From the NCBI RefSeq assembly GCF_026151205.1, contig NC_087082.1, positions 12,017,497 to 12,081,496 of the forward strand: a DNA stretch of 64,000 nt. The letters run 5' to 3'. The notes beneath the pieces were generated by a model, which was given only the letters and a program-made list of their open reading frames with translations, searched no databases and was not told the origin of the DNA. The translations under genes and the position numbers were made by a program. The stretch comes from Bolinopsis microptera. Taxonomy: Eukaryota; Ctenophora; Tentaculata; Lobata; Bolinopsidae. Positions 48,535 through 60,765 of the stretch are shown piece by piece; positions within the stretch are counted from its first letter, which is position 1, and every line of letters starts with the position of its first letter.

Positions 48535-48702
48535 GTTAAATAATATCGGCCTTTTAATGGAACCTACGTTGGAATACGTTTTACCTGACGTTTCTGCTGC
48601 ATAGACAGTTTATATTTGCAAATATAAACTGTCTATGCAGCAGAAACGTCAGGTAAAACGTATTCCAACGTAGGTTCCAATTAAAAGGCCGATATTATTT
48701 AA
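48535..48702. repeat. Near-perfect palindrome, arms about 85 bp
   Basis: Dyad centre between 48,618 and 48,619 (ATTTGC|GCAAAT reading as ATATTTGCAAATAT). The arms pair for about 83 bases with a single one-base difference (TTTTAATGG against CCAATTAAAA). There is no spacer. Such a structure can extrude a cruciform or arise as a fold-back element. Its noisy counterpart at 3,960-4,165 shows that it exists in both copies. It lies about 640 bases upstream of GPCR-1. Confidence 0.85.
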
Positions 48703-48879
48703 CAGAACAGTAAGCAAATATTAGTATGTTACATGACCTTTAAATTCATGTTTTCAAACTTAGTGAATAATCGAATTCTTAATTGGTGTACATCAGAAAT
48801 GACAAATAGCTCTTCACATTACTAAATTGGCTTTAGAACAATTGAACAGAAGCTTTTAGAACTGGAACTTTCCTTTAGA

Positions 48880-49075
48880 TTGGAAATTTCTCTGGTACAA
48901 TGAGACTAGACTAAAATTTGATGAAATTAAGGAACCTTTACAATATAAAGGCCAAGGTTCCTTAATTTGTTATTATGAACCTCTCCACTTATTAACTTCT
49001 TGGTGATTTCTTGGAAATTCACTGGTGCAATGAGACTAGACTAAGCTTGATGAAATTTAAGGACCTTTATATTAA
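48880..49075 (+). repeat. Imperfect direct repeat upstream of GPCR-1
   Basis: A unit of about 60 bases with CAATGAGACTAGACTAA followed by TTGATGAAATT and AAGGA-CCTTTA occurs near 48,898 and again near 49,025. It may be a small local duplication. AAGGAACCTTTA...GGTTCCTT between them is also self-complementary. Confidence 0.5.
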
Positions 49076-49337
49076 CTTCCTTGGCCGATGATCATTTCTC
49101 CCCATTTGAGGCTTCACCCCTACTTCTACTAGTTTGCTAGTATTGGGTCATACATTTTGAAGATGGATGGTTTAATGGTCATGACTCAATTATCAGACCC
49201 TGCTCTCAGCAATTCTCGCTACCATTATTGTTCAGCAACATTGTGTCAAAATCTACAACGTCAACATCATATTATTAATTAAATCGTACTCGTAGCTTGA
49301 ACACTTAAAATCATAAAAGTAACCCTATTTTAAAGCA

Positions 49338-50374
49338 ATGATAAGGTGGCTCAAGGGTCTAACAGACGATCAAGAAGAGGCAGTGAACCTTTTCATGATC
49401 ATTCATTTTCTAACTGGTTTTAATAATCGCAGACCATTCGCAACCCACTCATTTAGCTTTCTACAGGTAATCATACCTTTACCTTGTAACAAATAATAAC
49501 ATTTGATTTCGATAAGGTCATTGAAAATCGTTTTTTAATGTATGTTGCATAACCTCTTTTCCTACAGACAAGAGACGATAAGATAGACTCAGCCGAAAGC
49601 TATTCATCCTAATAGCGACCTCTGACCTGCTTACCCAACAGTTACCCAGCCCTTCACATCCTCTACTTCTGCATTGCCCCTAACATTGACTTCAGCATCA
49701 TAACAGACTTCAGCAGCCAAAGTGTGGACCCAACGTTCAAACACTACGCTATAACCAGTCTTTTCATCTGCAGTTTTGGGTGCTTGTCTCAGGTGACTAC
49801 GGTCGTTTTGGCTATAGTTACGGATGATATCTGTTTTACAGGCCTTTCTTTAACTGAGATATCCCCAGTGGATACCGTTGGTGTACGTATCCGTGTTTAG
49901 TGCACTTATGTTCATGAACGAGATAAGTTTTGCTGCGTTTCATTACCTTGGAATGAATGATTCAGTTAAACATGCGATTGAGTTACTGTTGAGTTTTGCT
50001 TTTGCCTTAATATTACCCATTTCGTTTTGGTATACTAGCATCCTTGCGACTGTGTTTATAAGATTATTTTACAAACGGCCAGCCCGGTAAAGTGACTCAA
50101 GTTGTTTCATGTACGCAGCTGCTGGATAATATTCCTAATGAACGTTCCTTATATCTTCTCAATATTAACTACGCCCTTTGCAAAACACATTTTCAGAAAT
50201 ACGGGTATTTTTATTTAGTTTACGTAGCGGTCCCTTGTTTAACGTCGATGTTTAACCCGTGTGTGATTGTGTTGTTGGACACAGACCTCAAACAGTATAT
50301 TAGGGCCTTGCTGGCAAAGCATGTGTAAATCCTCTAACAGAAATGAAACTATACAAGAATCACAGTCACTGTGA
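49338..50374 (+). pseudogene. GPCR-1, second copy (frame broken)
   Basis: Gives the complete 5' end that the copy at 9,293 lacks: ATG at 49,338, MIRWLKGLTDDQEEAVNLF, exon 1 ending at 49,466 (CTACAG|GTAATC), exon 2 from 49,568 to the TGA at 50,374. Several one-base slips break exon 2 (near 49,635, 49,840, 49,984, 50,060, 50,105), while amino-acid words such as FAAFHYLGMNDS and MFNPCVIVLLDTD stay unchanged. Indels without matching substitutions suggest consensus errors; I read this as the same functional gene as at 9,293. Confidence 0.8.
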
Positions 50375-51430
50375 GGGAAATAGTCGCGGAAACTTTCATT
50401 TTGAATCCTTTATTGGGCCAATGGCAGAATTTGCGTAATTCATTTAATGATTTTATGATGACTATATCCAATAAAATATTCCATTTGACACATTTTTTAA
50501 CTGTTATAATATAGAGTTTTACATTAATTTAATTTCAGTTAAAATATGTGTGTTATTATGTGTGTTTAATAGCTAAAATTCCGTCTACAATGGTTACGAC
50601 GTCTCATCATAACGACAATAATTATGGTCAGCACATATTTAAAATCTTTGAAACAGCTCTTTAAAATAAAAATATGGGAAACTAAATAATAATAAATCAG
50701 CTCATATTATATTTCTCAAACATTAAACCTACAGTTTCCTGGAGCAGGGCCACTTAGTTGAATTCCGTCAATTGAAGCTCCGAAAGTAAATTTTTTTTCA
50801 ATAATCTCAGGCGAGATGGATGACACGTTTCGTCAATGCTCGCCGACGTAAATAGAGAAATAGGTACAGTATTGTAGAATGAATCATTGCGTGGGGCACC
50901 ATATGGGCGTCCTGATTTAACTCATACACAGTCAGAGATCTATAAATATTTGGCATAAGTCCACTGTCCAAATAATGGCGAACACCAAAATCTGTTTAAA
51001 CATATCTTTATAACTTTTCAAAGGGGATTTTGTAATTCAAGTCCTCCCCGAGGTACCCTAGCTTGTGATAAGTTTTTTCCGGGTGAGCTTGAGTAACCAG
51101 AAAATCTCAATATGACGCACCTGGCACAAGCTCTATTACGATTCACGTGACTAAATCTCGGGTGACATTGGACAGTCTGTTCCCTGATTTCCCTTCCTGA
51201 AATACTGGCGGTGCCAGTTCTATACAATCTGACTGCCTCTCTAAAAATGAATATTGGTAAGCTCTGCAGTTTCTAGTATAATCTCTAGCAGATGGCACGT
51301 TTTTTTTTAACATCTCAATTTTTAACTATACCTTATTAAATGTGAATTAAATTATAACATAGAGATTTGTTGTTTACTATCACGATAGTTGGACCGTTCA
51401 CTTTAGTCAACTCAATATCACCTTAGAACC
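50375..51430. other. Intergenic, second copy
   Basis: Counterpart of 10,263-11,416; no gene seen. It is about 100 bases shorter around 50,860. Confidence 0.5.
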
Positions 51431-52563
51431 ATGATACGGTGGCTAACTGCAATAACAGCGGATCAAGAGGGAGGCGGTTAACCTTTTCATGACAATACTC
51501 CTGATAACTGGATTTATTGTGTCTACCATCCTTAACCCGTTCATCATTGCTTTCTATCGGTCTAGTATGTAACGTCAATAAAATTTAAATTTAAAATTAG
51601 TTCACACTTGCCCTCTCCTCCGGTCCTTCCTTCAAGTATCGCACCAACCTACCGTTTGCTAAAAAACAAATCGTATATAATTTCCTCATCCCTTAGACAG
51701 GCAGAAAAGGAGAAGCTGAGTAGCAAGCTTTTCATCCATGATAGCGACCTCTGACCTGCTTACCAACAGTTACCCCGTCCTTCACATCCTCTACTTCTGC
51801 ATTGCCCCTAACATCGACTTCAGCACCAACGTAGACTACAGCCAGAGTGTGGACCACCATTTCAAAACACTACGTCGTGCCGAGTCTCTTCATGTGCACC
51901 TTTGGCTGTTGTCTCAGGTTCTAACAGCCGTGTTGGCAATAGTTAGATGGTTTCCATTTACAAGCCGTTTTTATGGTTCCCAAACTGGGTCCCACTTGCT
52001 TATAAATCCGTTTTTGGTACACTTATGTTTACCAATGAGGTAGTTTATGGCTACTCTTCAGTTTTAGAAATTGATGATTCTTTAGTGAGTGTGATAAATG
52101 TGAAGTGTTGAATTTTGTTTAATTCTTAACATAACTCATTGTATTCTGGGTATAATTGCATTCTTTCTTGACAATGCTTAACATAATTTTGAAGAGAAGG
52201 ATGCGAGATGCAAGAGTTCACAGTTGTTACATATATGTTTGATGAATGTCCCATATTTTATTCAGCTATTAACTACGCATTTTCCAAGACCCTTTTTGCA
52301 AAGTACGGTTATTTCTTCTTAGCATTTGTAGCAGTCTCTTCCTTTACAGCGATGTTAAATCCAATACTTATAGTTTTGCTTAACGCTGAGTTAAAAAAGT
52401 TTATAAAGTTGGTGATGTGTAAACAGAACAAAACGAAACCTGCTAGTACAGCTGTCAGGTTGAATAACGTGGCTGAATAACATGTATGCTCTCTTGGACA
52501 GAACATGGGCAACATCGACATACCTGCTGAACCGAACATACTGCCACGAGCAAGGCCTTATAA
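51431..52563 (+). pseudogene. GPCR-2, second copy (frame broken)
   Basis: Exon 1 from ATG 51,431 to about 51,565, where the donor has lost one G (TCTAG|TATGTAACG against CCAG|GTATGTACG in the intact copy). Exon 2 from 51,697 to the TAA near 52,562. Slips near 51,470, 51,738, 51,866, 51,947 and 52,105 break the frame, and the C-terminal region has small substitutions as well. Exon 1 here is closer to gene 3 in places (ITADQE, VSTILNPF, CGGTCTAG) than to the clean gene 2, which could mean local gene conversion or a mixed consensus. Confidence 0.8.
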
Positions 52564-54374
52564 TCTGACTATTGAAACATGGAATATAAGTGAAGCACTG
52601 ATCACGTGTATTATAATTATAATTATTGATTATATTATACGCTTGGATTGTTAATTGGACTAGTAAATAGTAATATAAGTAATAGTTGATATTAAAAAGT
52701 TTGATTTTTTGAGTAATTTAATGTTGAACGTTATAATGACTAATGATCTAGAGTCACAATTTCAATGATTTTCAACTAATTTGCTTCAATTATCCATGTC
52801 TTAAACGATCATAGCTTAATCAGTTAGATGTAATAACACTCAAATTGTATTCATTATTCTTAAAGATTGTTTTATATCATAGATTTATAATATATTACTT
52901 GGCGCAATTATACAGTTATACTGTATGATAACTTATACAAAATCATTCATACAAAACCGTCTGATTAGCCTTTTACTATTATCTTATTCCAGCACCCCAT
53001 GGCCATAATTCAGGAGGTTTAATTCCATCAAAAAGTTATTTAAACTTTAACTCCCCATTAACATTCTTTAGGTCTATTAAAGGTAAGAATCGATATCTGA
53101 GTATGATACTTGCCAACTGTTGTCCTAATATATTTTATCTCAGAATTACAACGTCCAGTAAAAGATCCTTCGTGGCTTCCTCACATTACTGCTTCATAGT
53201 CTTCGTCTCATTATCCTTGTTGCAACAGTAGAGAGAATAGAAAGACCAGAAGTGACCCGACTATTAGGTACTACCCATAAAAGTGGTTTTCTTATATTAC
53301 GTCAGACTAAGTATCCCGTTTAGAACTTGGTGACTGCAACGGGCATCTTAAATAGTTGGTTTGAAAAATGTCCAGCCTCGGCCTAGGGTCCACGGGCAAC
53401 ACGTTATGCGCCATGAAAGGAAAATATTATGAATAATAAATAGTTATAATACTTGGAGCCTTGCAGACTTCATTATCATGGGTCCAGTACATCTGGGTCC
53501 CTGGACCTCCCATTCCAGCGCAAATATGGTATACTGGAAACAATTATACCTGGACAAAACACTGCGATAAGTCCAATTCGTGGGGTATTTTGTCACCTAA
53601 CGCTGGCTTCTGGGGGAGGCAACGACCGCTGCGCACAAAAATTCACGGCATTTATTCTCAAACATCTCATTTTTAAGGGTCCTAGAACCAAAATTCGATT
53701 TAGGTTTATAACATTTGGCTAATAGTCTAGGGGTAGGATCTTGTGAACACCTGTAGTAATTTAAATAGATCTCGAGCAACCATTTGTTTAAAGTTGTTCA
53801 TGTACCTAGAGTGGCTAAAACATATAATACTCTATTTTGTTAGATTCATTATATTCGTTGATCGTTATAAACATGATTATATACATGAACGGATATCAGT
53901 GCCCCTGGCGGATTTTTATCTGTCGGTCAGTCGCTTACTTTAGAATTAAAATTACAAAAACACAACTAGCTTAGGTTAGCTCTTTATACATTTTAAATAT
54001 CCATCTATTCACTAATTCACTGGCCTCGAAGCGAAATAATGATAAATGTTAAGTATGATAAGTTTTAACATCGATTGTCATTTGCTGAGTTTTACATCAC
54101 CAGATGTTTTTTGACAAGTCCAAGGAGCATTTACACTTTAGAATATCAGGTGGTGTTACTGTTATCTGAATGAAAATTTCTTTTTGTTATATATTGTGAT
54201 TCAAGTGAGTAGCTAGTCGTCAAAATCATGATTAGTATTAGACAATGGTCAGATATTTCTACCCAAAGTTGATAATGAATTAATTCATTCGTGCTGCAAA
54301 ATTTTATTATCGGAAACTTAGAAATAGAGCGTTATATTATAAAGCCATTCTTCGATTTTTATCGTTTTAGAACC
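52564..54374. other. Intergenic, second copy
   Basis: Counterpart of 12,570-14,346. No gene seen. Confidence 0.5.
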
Positions 54375-55370
54375 ATGATCCGTGGCTAACTGCAATAACA
54401 GCGGATCAAGATGAGGCGGTTAACCTTTTCATTGACAATACTCCTGATAACTGGATTTATTGTGTCTACCACCCTTAACCCGTTCATCATTGCTTCTATC
54501 GGTCTAGGTGAGTATACAGCTAGAATGGTTGCCTTCATTCTTTACTTAATTTCCAAAATCGATCTAAACTTTCATAAAAGGACAATTTATTTCCGCAATT
54601 CCTCAGACGTGTAGATAAAGAGAAGCTGAGTAGCAAGCTGTTCGTTCGGATAGCAACTTCTGATCTGATGACCAACAGCTACCCTGCCCTCCATATCCTC
54701 TACTTCTGCCTCGCTCCCAACATCGACTTTAGCACCCAAGTGGACTACAGCAAAACTGTTGATCGGAATTTCCAACATTATCAATAGGTCCGAGCCTGTT
54801 TATCTGTAACTTTGGATGCTTGTCCCAGGTTACCACATCCGTTTTGCGATTGTCAGGATGATATCTGTTTACAAGCCATTTCTTAGCATGGGGTTACCCA
54901 GGTGGATTCCGATGGCATACGTATAGGTATTTACGGTTCTCATGTTCGTTGCTGAAATGGCTTACGCTATTCTCCAATTCATGAGAATCGATAAAACGTT
55001 GGAGTATTTGATACATCTTCAAATGGACATTTGTCTGTACATGAATATGTCTCATTGTGTTTCTTGGCATACTTGCATCTCTCTTCACGACGTTTTATTA
55101 TATCATCTTAAGAGGAGGGTGCAGGATGCAGGGTACGCAGGTTGTTATATAATAAGTTTAATGAACCCTGCCTTATTTTATCTCATTGGTCAATTACGCA
55201 CTTTCAAAAACGCTTTTAAAACAGTATGGTTTTATCTGTTAGCATATATAGCAGTTTTTAGCTTCACGTCCATGGTAAATCATTAGTAATTGTCTTACTT
55301 ACTCGGATTTAAAGATGTTTATGATGTCTTTCTTAAAAAAAGAGAGCCAAGTGAGCCTCACCAGCAGTGA
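54375..55370 (+). pseudogene. GPCR-3, second copy with its 3' end
   Basis: Exon 1 54,375-54,507 (TCTAG|GTGAGT), with an early slip that loses one G of CGGTGG. Exon 2 starts at 54,607. Unlike the copy at 14,347 it runs through helix 7 (a slip falls in the NP motif near 55,280) to a tail ending near TGA 55,370, with KMFMMSFLKKREP. This gives the expected length of gene 3, similar to gene 2. Frame breaks are again single-base indels. Confidence 0.75.
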
Positions 55371-55854
55371 TGTCAAGTGAACAAGGCAGCTGTTGGACTA
55401 AGTAGTGTGATTTAAATCTGTGTGATTTAAGTCTGATCTTTATCAGTTCGCTTAATAGATTTAATATGTATTTATTCATTCAAATGATAGATACGTGGAC
55501 CGTTTTTGATCTTTAACGTTAAGGATTGTACTGATTAATTAATTTCTCGCAGGTCGACAGCACAATATTTTCATAAACTATGATGAATATAATAGAAATA
55601 ATAATAATAATAAATTTGGTAGCTTAAACACAAACTCTAAGCCCAGTGGATAAAACCACAAAACTTTTGCTCTATTGTGTGAAACATAGATACTAGATCA
55701 AGATAACTATCAAGGGTGATGCATAGGACTAAAAAGTTTTGGAACGAAGATGACATGCTTGTGAAGCGAGCTAACAGTCTAAATGCTAATAGTTCAAAAA
55801 GATCAGACATTAGGTTGCATCCTAAACAGTTTAAGCAACATAACATAAAGTTAT

Positions 55855-58780
55855 TATATGTCAATTAATCGCTCATGCCATAACTTTTCTTAACAGGTGA
55901 GTTTTTAATAATGTTTTGAACAGATCAACATCGGAACAAGTCTTAATTCAATTGGTAGTTGGTTCCAGATTTTCGGAGCAACAGTCTGAAACGCTCTTGG
56001 GTTGTGATCTTGTAGATCCGACGGGTAGGTGTAAGGAGGAAGTTCTTCTGCTACTCGAACTAACAAATGTTACTAGATCACACAGATATGCAGGAGCAAC
56101 ACCATTGACTGCTTTGAAAATCAGTAAGCATAACTTAAACTCAATCCTCTCCTTCACCTTGAGCCAATGAAGGGATTTGAGCTTCTCCTCGACTGAGTCT
56201 CTCTTCTTTAATCCAAAAACCAGACGGCATGCTCGGTTCTGAATGTTCTTGCAGCTGCGTAATTGAGGCTTGACTACAGCCATAGTAAAGTGCATTGCAG
56301 TAGTCAAGCGATGAGATTACAATTGCTTGAGTCAGTGTTCCCATCTGTTTGGTTGTGAGGAATGTTTTTCATCTTAGCAAGGTCTCTTAGTTTCAGAAAA
56401 CAGGATGTTTTTAAGTTGCTTGATTTGCTCACCAAAGTTTAGTTGAGAGTCGAGACGAAATCCGAGGTTCTTTGCAACAGGTGACAGCCTGACACACGTC
56501 TCAGAGTTAACAAACACGCCCCCTATAGACAGCTGCTGGAGGACAAGCGGTGTCCCAAAGACAAGAATCTCAGTTTTTCCTGCATTGAGCTGTAGATAAT
56601 GTTTTTTCATCCAGTCATTAATTTCTTGGAAACATTTGGGAACATCGTTGATAAGGACGGTGGGCTCCTCGTTTGGGCTTGAAACTTTTATACAGCTGAT
56701 GATCGTCGGCGTAACCCTGGATGAGAAGTTCAAATCATGTGCTGCTGAGTACAAAGAGCGAATGTAGATGTTGAACAGGACCGGACCCAGCACAGAGCCC
56801 TGTGGGACTCCAAACTTAATCACTATCTCATAAGATTCCTCATTTCCAACTTTAAATCGTTTGACATCTACCTGTGAGGAAGCTGCTGAACCAATTTCCA
56901 AGCTGTCCCTGTTATTCCCAACTCATTTCTGAGGATGTTCAGTAGTTTGCAGTGGTCAACTGTATCAAAAGCTGCGCTGAGATCTAGGAGAAGAACAACA
57001 GTTGCCTTGCTTTCTGTAGATGCAATGAGTAGATCGTTAACAACTCTCACAAGCAGAGTCTCGGTGCTGTGTTTTGATTTGTATCCAGACTGCTGTGGGA
57101 TGTTCCAGGTTGTTGTTTTCTAGATGTTCATTGTAGACGCCTGAGCACTACTCTTTCTATCAACTTGCCCACAAAACTAAGGTTAGATATTGGTCTGTAA
57201 TTCTTGAGAATTATCACTATCTAATCCCTGGCCCTTGATCAGGGGTGTGATATGAGCTAGTTTAGCGCCATCAATACTGCCAGAAGATAATGAAGCATTT
57301 ACTATGTCAACTAAGACGGGTAGTAGAACCTCAAGGTTTTCTTTAAAGATGTTTGCAGGTAGAGGGTCAATTGAAGAAGACTTGATCTCAGATGCCTTGA
57401 TTATCTCCTCTAGTTCTTCTAGAGTAGTTGGAGAGAACTCAGCTAGTTTTTCTCCGCAGTAAGAGGGCGTTTTATCGTCAGACTCCACATGATCAAAGTT
57501 ATTTCGTATTGCCTTTATTTTCTCCTGAAATATACGTTAAAGTTTTCGACTGTGTCCTTGAGAGACTCCGACGAAGGCAACACAATGCTTTTATCCCGAT
57601 CAAGAAAGGTGTCCACAAATCTAAAAAGACTCTTAGAAGAATAGAATGCTTTATGAATTCGACTTTGAAAAACTCATGTTTCTTCCTGTCTGAGAGTTCT
57701 GTGCACTGCTCTCTGATTGATTCATAGTGTTTCTTGTCAGTTAAAGATCCGGAAATTTTCCACTTTGTCTCGGCTTTTCTTCTTTGGCTTCTAAGTGCTT
57801 TATATTCACCATCGAACCAAGGGGCAGACTTACGTTCTTTGATTTCCTTTGTGAGGAGAGGAGCATGGTTATTCAGCACAGTTAGGCACTTAGAGTTGTA
57901 TAGGCTGATGCGGCTTTCAAATGACGGCATTTCAGCTTGTGATAGACCCTCAGGATCCATTACAGTAACCAATTCCTCAGCAAGATTATCCGCAAAACAT
58001 TTTTGTCAATTTCTTTGACATTTCTGAATGTGATAACTTTTTTTCTTGTTGAGATTGCTTGCAACTGTTTTTGTGAGGCTAAAAGTACCGGGAAATGGTC
58101 ACAGTTTGGGAACATTTCCGAGGTGTGCGAGTCTACTGTGACACTCTTTGGATTGACTATCTGATGGAGGAGATTACAACATCCAGAATATGTCCTTTGT
58201 TGTGAGTTGGATCTCTCACGTATTGATGCAGTCCATAGCTGGCTAATACTTCAGTCAGTTTGGCCGTGTTTCTTGATTTATGATCATCCAAATGAATATT
58301 AAGATCACCACAGATTAAAAACTTCTTGTATTTCATGAATATGTTCCCAATAAACTCATCCAAATCTTCAAAAAATACATCAGTCAATGACCCTGGTCGG
58401 TAAACACAAGCACAGAGGACAGTATCACCCGATGAGTCTCGAAATTTGCCTAAAACTGCTTCAAACGTATCTCCACACTTATCAAACACAGGAGTAAGGT
58501 TCAAATCACTTGAATTGTAAATAATTCCAACTCCTCCGCCTCTGCATTTAGCAGAGTCTTTCCTGATGTAGTGAATCAAGTTATAGCCGTAAGACTTGAT
58601 GGTAGCAGTAACATCATTCTTCATGCTGGTGAGCCAAGTCTCAGTGACAAAAAGGACAGAGATTCCTTGGTCGATTATAGATTCCATGATTGGTTGAATC
58701 TTATTATTGAGAGATCTCACATTCCAGCAACAGCCAAGAATCTCCGCCGGAGAGGATTTCAGACCACTGCTTACAAGTTT
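55855..58780 (-). pseudogene. CR1-like ORF2 (APE endonuclease and reverse transcriptase), frameshifted
   Basis: Endonuclease: WNVRSLNNKIQPIMESI (58,735), VTETWL, GGGVGIIY and CGDLNIH (58,310). Linker: LNNHAPLLTKEIKERKSAPWF. Reverse transcriptase: IDPLPANIF (57,360), TPLIK (57,230), NYRPISNLSFVGKLIER (about 57,200-57,150), LLLDLSAAFDTVDH (56,965), GVPQGSVLGPVLFNIYI (56,800) and YADDHQLY (56,728-56,700, in a shifted frame). The C-terminal part has CRLVFGLKKRDSVEEKL, SLHWLKVKERIEFKL and FKAVNGVAPAYL, and NQLPIEL near 55,945. It would nick target DNA and copy its own RNA. The order and these motifs place it in the Jockey/CR1 group; frame breaks make it inactive here. Confidence 0.85.
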
Positions 58781-58784
58781 TTTG

Positions 58785-60174
58785 AACTGTAGTAATTGAT
58801 AGTTTTGCGGAGATGCTGCTGTTCAGCAACATAAGCTGGACATGTCCTATCAAATGCCGTGTGGTGTGTTTCTTTCATCCCGATACTTGCCCTTAGAGCA
58901 GTTAATGCAGCATGAAAATCATGCTATTAGTTTTCTTTTCTGGACAATCTTCTGACGTATGATTCTTGGAACAATAACCACAAATAGCTTTTTCTGATTC
59001 ACACTCCGACCTGTAGTGTCCAAAACCTTGGCAGTTGTTGCATCGTTTTACATGAAATTGATCATAAACTTTGCAACTAAACGAACTGATGTATAGCCGA
59101 TCTCCCTGTTGTTCTATGATTTTCCTGATATTGTTACTAACTCGTATAGTAGCTTGATGCTTGCTGCTGTTTTTGATCTGAGGTTTAACTTTTAGTACAG
59201 AAAATGTTTTCACCCTGGGATTTTAATGCCTTAATGTTGGGGTGAGCTTGAAGGAGCAGGTCTTCTAGATCTTCTTCAGAATAATTATCAGCAAGGTTAG
59301 CAACAGAGATTGTGGGCAAACGTTCTGGTGGCTGGTGCGTTTTCATATCTGGAAGTTGCTGGGATACTTCTTGACAAGATTTTCCCTGTCAGCCGTTGTC
59401 GGACACACAACCACAATGTCCCCATTCTTGTTGACATACCGTTTGTCAGCATGAATGGCGTTGTCTTTGATGATTTTGTCAACTTCTTCTTGGCGATCTT
59501 TTGCTTGATTTTCTGGTGTTTGCTGGACATGATTAATACAGAGCGATATGAAGGGGCAACTGGTGCTGGAGATGGAGGAGAAGAAAATTTCAGTTTTGTC
59601 CGGAGATGTTTTCATATTCACAACTTTCATAAGTAAACCCTTCATGTCCTCCATAGATTGGGTCAGATTATCTACTCGCCTGTCAATCAGGTCGACTTTA
59701 CTTTCGGCACTGACTGCGGAGTTCTGTTCAGAGCGTGTCTTGCAGACATTACACACAAACGTAAAAGTCCCAAATCTGGAACTGTTAACACCCTTGGTTT
59801 CGTTTCTGTTGGAGTATGCTTTGAAGAAAGTGCGAGGACAGATTACAGCATTATTGATCCTATCTTTATCAGCATCTCGACAAACAGCATGAAATGACGA
59901 TTTACACAAAAAGCAGGTAAGAGCAGTGTCATTAGCTTGAACATCATTACAGGTATTACAAGTGCCCGTCTTTGATGTAGGCAAACTGGTATTGAAGAGT
60001 GTTACCTTGTCGCTGTTGAGTACTTTCAGAGGATGTGGATGAGTTCAGGATAGGTGTGAAACGTTGCGGGGATAACATATCTTCGCTAACATTCCTGTCA
60101 TTCTTTGGCGTATCATCCTGTAACGAGATTGAGGACCTGTTACCCTCATCATCAAAACCACCTTCTCCGATCAT
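58785..60174 (-). pseudogene. CR1-like ORF1 (PHD-type and CCHC zinc fingers), frameshifted
   Basis: Start at MIGEGGFDDEGNRSS (60,174), then a Ser/Thr-rich stretch. After a frame change near 59,980 comes a PHD-like Cys/His module (CNTCNDV, CFLCKSSFHAVC) around 59,950-59,880. Next are a coiled-coil-like segment (about 59,730-59,630), an RRM-like part (VANLADNYSEEDLEDLLLQ near 59,300) and two zinc knuckles (CNNCQGFGHYRSEC and CGYCSKNHTSEDC, about 59,045-58,940). The protein is expected to bind element RNA and nucleic acid in the retrotransposition complex. Four frames are needed to read it through. Confidence 0.75.
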
Positions 60175-60235
60175 TGCGCACTTCTTTTACAAAGTGAAAC
60201 AGTGCAGATCAGCAGAGTCAGTAGAGAATCAAAAT

Positions 60236-60765
60236 TGAGTTCGGGGTCCTCAATAAATGTATTTAATTGTAGTTGTGATAATAGTTTAAAAAAAATATAA
60301 TATATATACATTTTACTTGATAGAGTGATTATCTTAAAGTTAAAGTTAAATGTTTTTACAGGCTCTAGTGATGTAGTTTTACGAAGATTTCAAGCCTTAC
60401 GTTGTGTGTTTCCCTTCGAGTCCAAAAGCATTATATGTTACATTGTTACAGTATATAATTTGGACTATACACAATTTGATATAAATAAAAAGAATTATAA
60501 TTAGTGCTTGAAATCAGTTGCTGAAAACAATATACTTTACAATGTTAAAGTAATCTCTTTAGAGTTCAACAGTTGAGTAAAACTAAATCATGTCATTTTA
60601 AATACAAAAAAATCATAAGACAATAGACATTTTTAAAAAATCATTGCCACTTAATAATCATATTGCAATATTAAAAGTTGCTAAGTAACCAATGTTTAAT
60701 ACAAACTATCCCTCTCAATGTCATTCCTTATCTCGTTAACTGTTTCGGTGTTCAGTTTCACTTCT
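60236..60765. other. 3' flank of the ankyrin-XKR gene
   Basis: AT-rich sequence between the CR1 element and the gene. It probably contains the gene's 3' UTR. No ORF or repeat of note. Confidence 0.5.

Larger units (their letters stand above)
46281..55370 (+). repeat. Second copy of the GPCR region (indel-ridden)
   Basis: 46,281-50,790 matches the noisy 1-9,278, and 49,400-55,260 matches the clean 9,293-15,239. This copy is the only one that runs without a break through all three receptor genes and through the 3' end of gene 3. It differs from the clean copy mainly by single-base insertions and deletions that break reading frames, with few substitutions. That pattern points to sequencing error or an unpolished alternative haplotype rather than old duplication. 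The 46,281-47,179 part holds no gene that I can see. Confidence 0.85.
55590..60235 (-). mobile_element. CR1-like non-LTR retrotransposon, nearly full length
   Basis: The minus-strand element has ORF1 (about 60,174-58,785) followed by ORF2 (about 58,780-55,855) with endonuclease and reverse transcriptase. A 3' tail of ATT repeats (AATAATAATAATAA on plus, 55,590-55,610) marks the end. CR1/L2-type elements typically have a zinc-finger ORF1, an APE endonuclease and a short repeat tail instead of poly-A. At least six frame slips break both ORFs, so this copy is not active as written. It lies about 220 bases downstream of GPCR-3 and points towards it. Confidence 0.8.
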
